From positions 1 through 31,249 of the forward strand of contig JAJFHC010000103.1 of NCBI GenBank assembly GCA_021775835.1: a stretch of DNA of 31,249 nucleotides, given 5' to 3'. The notes under the pieces are model-generated. The model saw only the letters and a list, made by a program, of their open reading frames with translations. It was not told the origin of the DNA and did no database searches. The translations under genes were made by a program, and so were the position numbers. Origin of the DNA: Hyphomicrobiales bacterium. GTDB lineage: Bacteria; Pseudomonadota; Alphaproteobacteria; Rhizobiales; JAJFHC01. Shown here in pieces: positions 24,885 to 31,249 of this stretch. Position 1 is the first letter of the stretch; every line of letters begins with the position of its first letter.

Positions 24885-25889
24885 ATGATCAAAACCTCCT
24901 GCTTCAACGAAGCGAAACGCCTCGCCACACTGCATGACTATGACGTGCTGGATACGGCGCCCGAGGAAGCCTTCGACAGAATAACCCGTGTGGCGCAATC
25001 CGCGTTGGGGATGCCGATAGTTCTCGTGTCGTTGCTTGATGCGGACCGGCAATGGTTCAAGTCCAGGCAGGGTTTGGACGTGACGGAAACGCCACGCGAA
25101 ATCTCTTTTTGCACCCATGCAATCGAACAGGACGATCCGTTCATAATCCCGAATGCCCTCTTGGATGGGAGGTTCTGTGATAATCCCCTTGTGACCGGTG
25201 AACCTAACATAAGGTTTTATGCAGGCATCCCTCTCAATATGAATGATGGCAGCAAGATCGGCACCTTGTGTGCGATTGATACACAGCCGCGGGAAATATC
25301 AGACCTCGAAATCGGCATTCTGTATGACTTGTCCCGGTTGGTCGTCGATCAAATGGAACTGCGCCTGCTTGCGACAACAGACAGTCTGACTGGGGCATTG
25401 ACCCGCCGCAGTTTCGAACAGGAACTCAGCACGGCGTTCGAAAGAGCACAGCGCGGCCGGGACAGTGCGGCCATCATCACATTCGATATCGACCATTTCA
25501 AAACGATCAATGACACCTTCGGTCATGCGTCGGGTGATGCCGTGCTGCAAAATATCGCGGCACTCTGCAAATCGACGCTGCGCCCAGTTGATGTCTTCGG
25601 ACGGCTCGGCGGTGAGGACTTTGCGATCCTGTTGCCCGAAATTGATCGTGCCGGTGCACAGCTGGTGGTTGAGAAACTTCGCAGCAGCTTTGCCGCCAAT
25701 CCGGTTAGTGCCAAAAGGAGTGTGATTGCGGTTACCGCGAGCTTCGGCATGGCTGTGGTTTCAGACCAAGACCGAACGCCGCACGATCTGCTTAAGCGGG
25801 CGGATGAAGCACTCCACGTGGCCAAGCAGTGCGGTCGCAACCGGGCCGTTTTCAAAGACGAAGACCGGATTTTCTCCGAAGTCGCCTGA
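24885..25889 (+). CDS. Diguanylate cyclase with GAF sensor domain
   Basis: 334 residues. An N-terminal GAF domain (about 20-155; VSLLDADRQWFKSRQGL and CTHAIEQDDPFIIPNALLD are typical) is followed by a GGDEF domain starting TDSLTGALTRRSFEQEL. The active-site signature reads GGEDF (242-246), a common active variant, and an inhibitory-site RxxD (RPVD, 233-236) is present, so it should be product-inhibited. It makes cyclic di-GMP in the cytoplasm under control of a GAF ligand. AGGGAA lies seven bases upstream of the ATG. No neighbour is clearly linked to it. Confidence 0.93.
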   Translation: MIKTSCFNEAKRLATLHDYDVLDTAPEEAFDRITRVAQSALGMPIVLVSLLDADRQWFKSRQGLDVTETPREISFCTHAIEQDDPFIIPNALLDGRFCDNPLVTGEPNIRFYAGIPLNMNDGSKIGTLCAIDTQPREISDLEIGILYDLSRLVVDQMELRLLATTDSLTGALTRRSFEQELSTAFERAQRGRDSAAIITFDIDHFKTINDTFGHASGDAVLQNIAALCKSTLRPVDVFGRLGGEDFAILLPEIDRAGAQLVVEKLRSSFAANPVSAKRSVIAVTASFGMAVVSDQDRTPHDLLKRADEALHVAKQCGRNRAVFKDEDRIFSEVA

Positions 25890-25945
25890 GTAGGTTCCGG
25901 TATCAACTCCACGTTGCACCCAATCTGATTCAATTCGCGCACGAT

Positions 25946-25983
25946 TCGTCATAGCGGCGGAAACCGCAATCCATGGGCGACGA
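25946..25983. repeat. REP-like hairpin (GTCAT...ATCCATG type)
   Basis: Two nested stems, TCGTC (25946-25950) with GACGA (25979-25983) and GCGG (25954-25957) with CCGC (25964-25967), are set in the frame CGTCAT...GCAATCCATGG. This matches the general form of dispersed intergenic palindromes in many proteobacteria, in degraded form. It borders the pseudogene fragment at 26014. Confidence 0.55.
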
Positions 25984-26013
25984 GGCGAGGCCATGAAGTA
26001 TTACCCATAAACA

Positions 26014-26160
26014 CTGGTCTTCGCCGCAGTCGCCGCAGCCGCAATTGTCCCGTGGCCAGATATTGTGGAGACGATTCTGCAGGCCGTGATGCCAGTCCAC
26101 ACAGAGCATGCGGTCAACGGTTGAAACGTCGCTCACGGAGGAAGGTGGGGCAACGTCCAA
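26014..26160 (-). pseudogene. Remnant of a gamma-butyrobetaine-hydroxylase-type N-terminal domain
   Basis: On the minus strand, a short frame reads VDRMLCVDWHHGLQNRL, then HNIWPRDNCGCGDCGED. This matches the GBBH-like N-terminal (DUF971-type) zinc domain, whose hallmark is WLRDNCxCxxC, with three zinc-binding cysteines (here at about 26028-26043). Leu is replaced by Pro after Trp, the histidine ligand further on is missing, and no dioxygenase domain follows because a REP-like hairpin and a diguanylate cyclase lie there. No good start codon exists in frame; an ATG at 26192 is in another frame. It looks like a decayed fragment, though a tiny metal-binding protein cannot be excluded. Confidence 0.6.
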
Positions 26161-26218
26161 CGACGTGCTGATCGCAACGCCTGACGAGTCATTTTAACGT
26201 CGGCGGATGCACCGATCC

Positions 26219-26227
26219 TGCTATAAC
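26219..26227 (+). promoter_or_regulatory. Extended -10 promoter of the aldo/keto reductase gene
   Basis: TGCTATAAC fits the extended -10 form TGnTATAAT in all but the last base. No good -35 hexamer is seen. It would give a leader of about 25 bases before the ATG at 26259. Confidence 0.4.
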
Positions 26228-26258
26228 GCCCCGGAAATCGGAACATGAGGGACATTCA

Positions 26259-27251
26259 ATGCAGAAGAGACAACTGGGAACCGGCGGTCCACAAGTTGGC
26301 GCCATTGGCCTGGGGTGCTGGAGTTTTGCCGGGTCCTATGGTCCCACCACCGAAGCGGAGAGCCATGCAACGCTTGCCCGGGCGATCGACGTCGGGATCG
26401 ATTTCCTGGACACCGCGGACGTCTACGGCGCCGGTATATCGGAGCGGGCCATCGGGTCGTTCATCAAGGACCGACCGCATCAGTTCCGGATCGCCACCAA
26501 GGGTGCCATCAGGCGCGAACCCGATACCAACAAGCGGGTCTTCGACAATGGCCCCGATCATCTGCGCGCGGCCCTTGAAAAGTCACTGCGGGACCTGGGG
26601 GTCGACCATGTTGACCTCTATTACATTCATCGCCGCGAGGAAGAGCGTCCGATCGAAGATGTTGTCGAAACCCTTGTGCGCTTCAAGGACGAAGGCAAGA
26701 TCGGCGGCTTCGGCTTCTCGGAGATCTCGCCGGCATCCCTGAGGCGTGCCCAGGCGGTCCACCCGGTCATGGCAGTCCAGAGCGAGTATTCGCCCTGGGT
26801 CCGCATGCCGGACCTGGGCATGATCCAGACCTGCCGGGACCTGGGCGTGGCCTTCGTCCCGTTCTCACCGCTCGGACGCGGCGTGTTCGCCGACCCGGTA
26901 CCCGATCCGTCCAAATTTGAAGAGTCCGATTTTCGGACGCCCAATCCGCGCTTCCTTGCACCCAACTACAGCCACAACCTGAAAGCCATCCAGCCCTTCC
27001 GCGATTTTGCCGCCGCCAGGGGCATCACTTCGGCGCAACTGGCGCTTGCCTGGTCATTGCATCGCGGGCCCCACCTGATTCCGATCCCGGGCACGCGCTC
27101 CGCCGGCCACCTTGAAGATATTGCAGGCGCCGCAGATTTAGAGCTATCGAATGAGGATCTCGCAGAGATCGAACGTATCCTGCCCGTGGGATTCGCCCAT
27201 GGCGACCGGTACTCGGCGGCCCAGCTGGTTGGCGTCGAGCGTTACTGCTGA
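26259..27251 (+). CDS. Aldo/keto reductase
   Basis: 330 residues with the aldo/keto reductase barrel and its full catalytic tetrad: Asp51 and Tyr56 in LDTADVYG, Lys81 in ATKGAIRR, and His124 in LYYIHRREEERP. The C-terminal NADPH-binding segment IPIPGTRSAGHLEDIAGAADLEL is typical of the AKR13/YhdN-like group. GAGGGA lies eight bases before the ATG. It reduces aldehydes or ketones with NADPH in the cytoplasm. Its last ten bases overlap the convergent LysR stop. It is not in the monooxygenase operon, though aldehyde chemistry could link them. Confidence 0.93.
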   Translation: MQKRQLGTGGPQVGAIGLGCWSFAGSYGPTTEAESHATLARAIDVGIDFLDTADVYGAGISERAIGSFIKDRPHQFRIATKGAIRREPDTNKRVFDNGPDHLRAALEKSLRDLGVDHVDLYYIHRREEERPIEDVVETLVRFKDEGKIGGFGFSEISPASLRRAQAVHPVMAVQSEYSPWVRMPDLGMIQTCRDLGVAFVPFSPLGRGVFADPVPDPSKFEESDFRTPNPRFLAPNYSHNLKAIQPFRDFAAARGITSAQLALAWSLHRGPHLIPIPGTRSAGHLEDIAGAADLELSNEDLAEIERILPVGFAHGDRYSAAQLVGVERYC

Positions 27252-28099
27252 ACGGCCGCGTCTGACGCCGCGATCTGTTCGACGAGGCCCGGCAGCCAGG
27301 TCCAGTTGGCGGCGTCGTCGTCATTGGTGACCAGGTATTTGTTGCGGGCGAACACCGGCGCGTCAGGCACATCGTGCAGCACGCCGGCCGCACGGTGCCG
27401 GGCAACGAGGCGCTCGGGCAGGTACGCCGATCCGCCATAGTTCAAAAGGTAGTCCAGGGCCCAGACGGCACAACCGAAACTCACTTTCGCGGTGTCCGCG
27501 TCCGCATAGGCTGTCGCATGGCGGCGCCTGAAATCTTCGCCGCCATTGACAAACACGTAGCCCGGATCGAACCGCATCGGGCTTCCCGGTCTTGTGGTGA
27601 CCAGCACCAACTGTTCCGCGTGCAACGTGTGAGTCGTCTGGTTTTCGTGGCCCGTCGGACGGTAGGTCAGGGCAGCATTGACCAGACCGATACCCAGCCA
27701 CTGGTCGAGTTCATCCTGTTCGCCGGGCCAGGCCGAAAGCGCCAATTGAGGATGGCTCTTGTGGATTTCGTCGAACAGGTGCTGGCCGAGTTCCGGCCAC
27801 AGGTCCATGTGGCACCCGATGTTGCAGACCGCCTCGATGCCTTCTGGCAGGGAAGTCTCCTGCCGGGCCTGGCGCCACAGTTCGGTCATCAGCTCGGCAT
27901 GGCGTTTGAACTTGAACCCGGACGACGTCATTTCCACACCGGATTTCTGACGGTGCAGCAGGATTTGGCCCAGTTCAGCCTCCAGGCCCTGCAGCCGGGC
28001 GGTCACGGTGGACTGTGTAACATTGAGCCGTTCGGATGCACGCACAAGACTGCCGGTTTCCACAATCGCAAGGAAGGTTTGCAGGGCCGTGAAGTTCAT
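27242..28099 (-). CDS. LysR family regulator, divergent to the flavin reductase operon
   Basis: 285 residues from the ATG at 28099 (MNFTALQTFLAIVETGSLVRASERLNVTQSTVTARLQGLE), a clean LysR helix-turn-helix at about 18-37. The remainder is a LysR effector domain, with the usual periplasmic-binding-like pattern less obvious than in the regulator at 1460. A longer frame to 28249 adds residues with no LysR character. The gene is divergent from the flavin reductase and has a T-N11-A palindrome 18 bases before its start, so it probably controls both itself and the monooxygenase operon. Confidence 0.88.
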   Translation of the reverse strand: MNFTALQTFLAIVETGSLVRASERLNVTQSTVTARLQGLEAELGQILLHRQKSGVEMTSSGFKFKRHAELMTELWRQARQETSLPEGIEAVCNIGCHMDLWPELGQHLFDEIHKSHPQLALSAWPGEQDELDQWLGIGLVNAALTYRPTGHENQTTHTLHAEQLVLVTTRPGSPMRFDPGYVFVNGGEDFRRRHATAYADADTAKVSFGCAVWALDYLLNYGGSAYLPERLVARHRAAGVLHDVPDAPVFARNKYLVTNDDDAANWTWLPGLVEQIAASDAAVQQ

Positions 28100-28116
28100 G
28101 GACGTCTCTTTCCTTA

Positions 28117-28133
28117 ATTCGAGTAAATCGAAT
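28117..28133. promoter_or_regulatory. LysR-type operator in the divergent promoter
   Basis: ATTCGA-GTAAA-TCGAAT is a perfect 6-5-6 inverted repeat whose core has the T-N11-A form of LysR sites. It lies 18 bases upstream of the LysR ATG. A further half-site ATTCG is at 28149-28153, three helical turns from the first arm. Binding by the adjacent LysR protein is inferred. Confidence 0.6.
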
Positions 28134-28238
28134 AATAACTGCAAAACAATTCGTTTCACAAATACATCGCCGTTTGTCATTGTGGTCCTGAAGCCGGGAC
28201 ACGGAATTTCCGCCGCACCATCATCACGGACCACCGAC

Positions 28239-28772
28239 ATGGACAGCACCCAGCATATTGAAATGGTTGATCAACTTGCCCCTCGCCAGGCGTTTATCCA
28301 TGCTATGCGCGCGGTTGCCAGCAGCGTTACCGTCGTGACCACGGACGGACCGGCGGGCCGCCACGGTGCGACCGTCAGCGCTTTCTGTTCGGTTTCTGCC
28401 GATCCGCCGTCGGCGCTGGTCTGCCTGAAGGCCGACAGCCGGATTGCCCGGTCGGTGGCTGCTAACGGCGCTTTCTGCGTCAATGTTCTGCCCCAGTCGC
28501 GCCGCGACATCGCCGACCGGTTTGCCGGTTGCCATGACGACCACGTGCCGGACCGGTTCGATGGTATCGACTGCACTCTGGAGCGCGGCCTGATGCCGGG
28601 TATCGATGGAGCCACGGTGTTTTCCTGCGTGCTCAAGGAAACCGTCGAATTCGGGTCTCACCTGATCTTCATCGGCCATGTTGCGGATCTGAAGGAAGGG
28701 GCGACCGAACCGCTGGCCTATCTTAACGGCGCCTACCATCGTGTCGTGCCGCAAGCCGTCGCCGCCGAATAA
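28239..28772 (+). CDS. Flavin reductase family protein
   Basis: 177 residues from the ATG at 28239 (MDSTQHIEMVDQLAP); the longer frame upstream runs through the promoter region and is rejected. The flavin reductase domain is clear: RAVASSVTVVTTDGPAGRHGATVSAFCSVSADPPSALVCL (FMN-binding region), FCVNVLPQSRRDIADRFAG, and HLIFIGHVADLKEG with YLNGAYHRVV at the end. Such proteins supply reduced FMN to a partner oxygenase using NAD(P)H. A luciferase-like monooxygenase lies two genes downstream, which makes it the probable partner. Confidence 0.9.
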   Translation: MDSTQHIEMVDQLAPRQAFIHAMRAVASSVTVVTTDGPAGRHGATVSAFCSVSADPPSALVCLKADSRIARSVAANGAFCVNVLPQSRRDIADRFAGCHDDHVPDRFDGIDCTLERGLMPGIDGATVFSCVLKETVEFGSHLIFIGHVADLKEGATEPLAYLNGAYHRVVPQAVAAE

Positions 28773-28812
28773 AACTTCCAGACCGACTGCCGAATTCCAG
28801 AAGGACCCCGTC

Positions 28813-30303
28813 ATGCCCGACGTTCAAAGCTACCAGATGCTCATCGATGGCGATTGGGTGGACGCCTCTGACGGACGGACTTTCGACAGCATCAACCCGG
28901 CCACCGGCAAGATATGGGCATGCGTTCCCGAAGCAACAGCAGACGATGTGGACAGGGCCGTGCGCGCCGCCGACCGGGCGTTCAACGACGGCCCCTGGGC
29001 TGCCATGTCTCCGACCCAGCGTGGCCACTGCCTGAGGCGTCTGGCGGACCTTCTGGCGGAAAAATCCGAGGACCTGGGCCGTACCGAATCGATCGATACC
29101 GGCAAGATGCTCAAGGAAACCCGCTGGCAGGCGCAGTACATCGCCGAGTTTTTTCATTTCTATGCCGGGTGTGCCGACAAGATCAGCGGCGAGACCCTGC
29201 CGATCGACAAGCCCGACATGTTTGTCTTCACCAACCGCGAGCCTCTGGGCGTGGTCGCCGCGGTCGTGCCGTGGAATTCGCAACTGTTCCTGAGCGCGGT
29301 CAAGATCGGACCGGCCCTTGCTGCCGGCAACACGATCGTGCTCAAGGCCTCGGAGCATGCCTCTGCTGCGATGCTGGACTTTGGCCGCCTCATCGAGGAG
29401 GCCGGCATTCCTGCAGGGGTCGTCAACATCGTGACCGGGCACGGCAATCCGTGTGGCAAGGTCCTGACCTCGCACCCGCTGGTTGCGCGCATATCGTTTA
29501 CCGGCGGTCCGGTTGCAGCCCAGCATGTGCTGCACAACTCAACCAACAATTTTGCTGAGGTGTCCCTTGAACTGGGCGGCAAGTCTCCGTTCATCGTGTT
29601 CGACGATGTCGATATCGACAGTGCCGTCAATGGCGCTCTCGGCGGCATCTTTGGCGCCGCCGGCCAGAGCTGCGTCGCCGGGTCCAGGCTGTATCTCCAG
29701 GAGAGTATCGCCGACGCCTTCCTGGAACGCATGACCGGGCTGGCCGGTAAAATCCTGATCGGCGACCCCCTGGCCGACGAGACCGAAATGGGCCCATTGT
29801 GCACGACCGGCCAGCTCGAGCACATCGAACGCGAAGTCGCCCACGCCCGTGAAGAAGGTGGCGAGATTCTGTGCGGTGGCAAGCAGCCTGATGGCGTGAG
29901 CGGTGACGGCGGTCTGTACTACGAACCCACTATCATCGCCTGCCCGCGCCACGACTTGCGAATCGTTGACACCGAGCTTTTCGGACCGGTCCTGAGTGTG
30001 CTGCGCTTCAAGGACGAAGCCGAAGTCATCGCCATGGCGAATGATACCAAGCACGGTTTGGCCGCCGGCATTTTCACCCGCAACAGCGCCCGGTCACTGC
30101 GCATGGCCAAGGCCGTGAAGGCCGGTATCGTCTGGGTCAACACCTACCGCGCCGTTTCCCCGATCGCCGAATTCGGCGGTGTCAAAGGGTCGGGTTATGG
30201 TCGGGAAAGCGGCTTTCAGGCAATTTATGACTATACACGGCCCAAAACCGTGTGGATGAATACGTCGGACGAACCACTTGGCAGCCAGTTTGTGGCGCGG
30301 TGA
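28813..30303 (+). CDS. Aldehyde dehydrogenase (NAD(P)+)
   Basis: 496 residues from the ATG at 28813, with AAGGA eight bases upstream and 40 bases after the reductase stop. The catalytic set is complete: the NAD-binding segment AVVPWNSQLFLSAVKIGPAL and VLKASEHAS, the activating glutamate in LELGGKSPF, the nucleophilic cysteine in GAAGQSCVAGSRLY, and the C-terminal EFGGVKGSGYGRESGF. It oxidises an aldehyde to the acid in the cytoplasm. Flanked by flavin reductase and luciferase-like monooxygenase, it may take the aldehyde the monooxygenase makes. Substrate unknown. Confidence 0.94.
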   Translation: MPDVQSYQMLIDGDWVDASDGRTFDSINPATGKIWACVPEATADDVDRAVRAADRAFNDGPWAAMSPTQRGHCLRRLADLLAEKSEDLGRTESIDTGKMLKETRWQAQYIAEFFHFYAGCADKISGETLPIDKPDMFVFTNREPLGVVAAVVPWNSQLFLSAVKIGPALAAGNTIVLKASEHASAAMLDFGRLIEEAGIPAGVVNIVTGHGNPCGKVLTSHPLVARISFTGGPVAAQHVLHNSTNNFAEVSLELGGKSPFIVFDDVDIDSAVNGALGGIFGAAGQSCVAGSRLYLQESIADAFLERMTGLAGKILIGDPLADETEMGPLCTTGQLEHIEREVAHAREEGGEILCGGKQPDGVSGDGGLYYEPTIIACPRHDLRIVDTELFGPVLSVLRFKDEAEVIAMANDTKHGLAAGIFTRNSARSLRMAKAVKAGIVWVNTYRAVSPIAEFGGVKGSGYGRESGFQAIYDYTRPKTVWMNTSDEPLGSQFVAR

Positions 30304-30333
30304 GGGTGTCCAGAATTTTGAAGAGTAGACAAT

Positions 30334-30360
30334 CCGCCGGCTGGCCCGGCGGTTTCTCTT
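30334..30360 (+). terminator. Attenuator-like hairpin between ALDH and monooxygenase
   Basis: CCGCCGG (30334-30340), a five-base loop, and CCGGCGG (30346-30352) form a perfect seven-pair GC stem followed by TTTCTCTT. It could end part of the transcripts, or stabilise the upstream message, so that the monooxygenase is made at a different level. The T run is interrupted. Confidence 0.5.
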
Positions 30361-30379
30361 GATAGGAAGGGGATTTGAT

Positions 30380-31249
30380 ATGAAATTTCAACTGGCAATC
30401 AACCTGGAGCGCATGGACGAAAGCCTCGACATGACTGAGGTCGCGGACCACACGCTCGATATGGTCAAGATGGCGGATCAGGGCGGCTTCAACATCGTCT
30501 GGGCCGCCGAACACCATGCCCTGGAAATGACGATCGCGCCCAACCCGTTCCAGATCCTGACCTGGTGGGCGACGCATACCGAACGCATCCGACTGGGCAC
30601 GGCGGTTGCCGTGGCACCCTACTGGAACCCGATCAATCTTGCCGGCGAGGCCGCTTTCACCGATCTGATCAGCGGTGGACGGCTCGAATTCGGCATTGGT
30701 TCCGGTGCCTATCAGCGCGAGTTCGACCGCATGCACCCCGGCCTGAAACAATCGGATGCCTGGCGCTACATGCAGGAACTGCTGCCGGCCGTAAAGGCGC
30801 TGTGGGCCGGTGATTATGAGCACAACGGCGAGTACTGGTCCTTCCCCACTTCAACGTCGGTGCCGAAACCACTGCAGCAACCGCACCCGCCGATCTGGGT
30901 CGCAGCACGCGCGCCGATCACTTTCGACTATGCGGTCAAGAACGGCTGTCACATCATGTCCTGGCCTTTGACGCGGCCGTTTTCCGAAGTCGAGGACTAC
31001 AAGGGCCGGCTGGATACGGCAATGGAAGCCAATCCCGGTGCCGCCCGACCGATCTTCGCGGTGATGCGGCATACCGCACTTTACGACACGAAAGACGAGT
31101 GGGAAGTCCCGGTCAAGGCCGCACAACGCCAGCTCGGCCAGTTCGAGAACCTGTTCAAGAACCTGGGCGACGTTGTCAACGGTTTCCCGAAACAACAGTC
31201 GTTTGAGGATCTCGCCAACCGCGACGAATACAACCCGCAAATGCTCAGC
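30380..31249 (+). CDS. Luciferase-like (LLM class) flavin-dependent monooxygenase, partial at window edge
   Basis: 290 codons are visible before the window ends without a stop. The start, MKFQLAINLERMD, follows an AGGAAGGGG site. LLM landmarks are WAAEHHALEMTIAPNPF, RIRLGTAVAVAPYWNPINLAGEAAFTDLISGGRLEFGIGSGAYQREFD and HPPIWVAARAP, all typical of bacterial luciferase-like TIM barrels that use FMNH2. A family member usually has about 330-380 residues, so about 50-90 are missing. With the flavin reductase upstream it would form a two-component monooxygenase; the aldehyde dehydrogenase between them suggests the product is an aldehyde or is cleaved to one. Confidence 0.92.
   Translation, partial: MKFQLAINLERMDESLDMTEVADHTLDMVKMADQGGFNIVWAAEHHALEMTIAPNPFQILTWWATHTERIRLGTAVAVAPYWNPINLAGEAAFTDLISGGRLEFGIGSGAYQREFDRMHPGLKQSDAWRYMQELLPAVKALWAGDYEHNGEYWSFPTSTSVPKPLQQPHPPIWVAARAPITFDYAVKNGCHIMSWPLTRPFSEVEDYKGRLDTAMEANPGAARPIFAVMRHTALYDTKDEWEVPVKAAQRQLGQFENLFKNLGDVVNGFPKQQSFEDLANRDEYNPQMLS

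Noticed and set aside
28008..28238. A 77-residue N-terminal extension of the flavin reductase
   Set aside because: It would cross the LysR operator and the divergent promoter and shows no flavin reductase similarity.
21316..30303. A classic putrescine (Puu) pathway from the ligase and the aldehyde dehydrogenase
   Set aside because: PuuB-like oxidase, PuuD-like hydrolase and PuuR are missing, and the two genes are 6 kb apart in different operons.

Overview
The window is GC-rich, densely coded chromosomal DNA of a heterotrophic bacterium, most likely an alphaproteobacterium of the Rhodospirillales/Rhizobiales type. This rests on protein style and repertoire: a TAXI-type binding protein, GcvA-like LysR regulators, EamA exporters, a polyamine-type ABC importer, a leucyl aminopeptidase beside an NlpC/P60 protein, and REP-like palindromes. 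It is inference, because there is no rRNA or other taxonomic marker. I see no tRNA, rRNA, CRISPR array, transposase, integrase or phage gene.

Layout. 1-3402: a possible truncated leftward gene, an orphan TAXI periplasmic binding protein with a promoter placed for leaderless transcription, and a leftward dipeptidase-LysR pair. 3403-6686: an intergenic region, then a two-gene operon encoding a membrane-anchored TIR protein and a small membrane-anchored partner whose start overlaps its stop. This pair is the best candidate for an undescribed system. 6773-10308: a small conserved-looking protein, an EamA transporter and a divergent amidohydrolase. 10309-16077: a palindromic repeat, an intrinsic terminator and a leftward polyamine-type ABC importer (binding protein, two permeases, ATPase) preceded by RidA and a second EamA transporter. 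16195-19755: a glutathione transferase, divergent from a rightward block of M17 aminopeptidase, MarR-type regulator and NlpC/P60 hydrolase. 19889-21212: two convergent thiol-redox proteins (DUF899 and a peroxiredoxin). 21316-24742: a tightly packed operon of a glutamine-synthetase-like ligase, a GMC flavoprotein dehydrogenase and a short gluconate-dehydrogenase-subunit-3-like protein. 24885-25889: a GAF-GGDEF diguanylate cyclase. 25890-26258: a REP-like hairpin next to the remnant of a gamma-butyrobetaine-hydroxylase-type N-terminal domain. 26259-31249: an aldo/keto reductase, a LysR regulator, and a divergent operon of flavin reductase, aldehyde dehydrogenase and luciferase-like monooxygenase (cut by the window edge).

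How the genes fit together. Most of the window is for uptake and breakdown of nitrogenous and organic compounds: amine or polyamine import, peptide hydrolysis, amide hydrolysis, ligation to glutamate, flavin-dependent oxidation and aldehyde disposal. The last operon supplies the parts of a two-component flavin monooxygenase (reductase plus oxygenase) with an aldehyde dehydrogenase, beside a LysR regulator that has a near-ideal binding site in the shared promoter. The TIR pair differs from all this. It looks like a transmembrane signalling or immune module, with the TIR domain predicted in the cytoplasm and a roughly 600-residue helical domain predicted outside the membrane.
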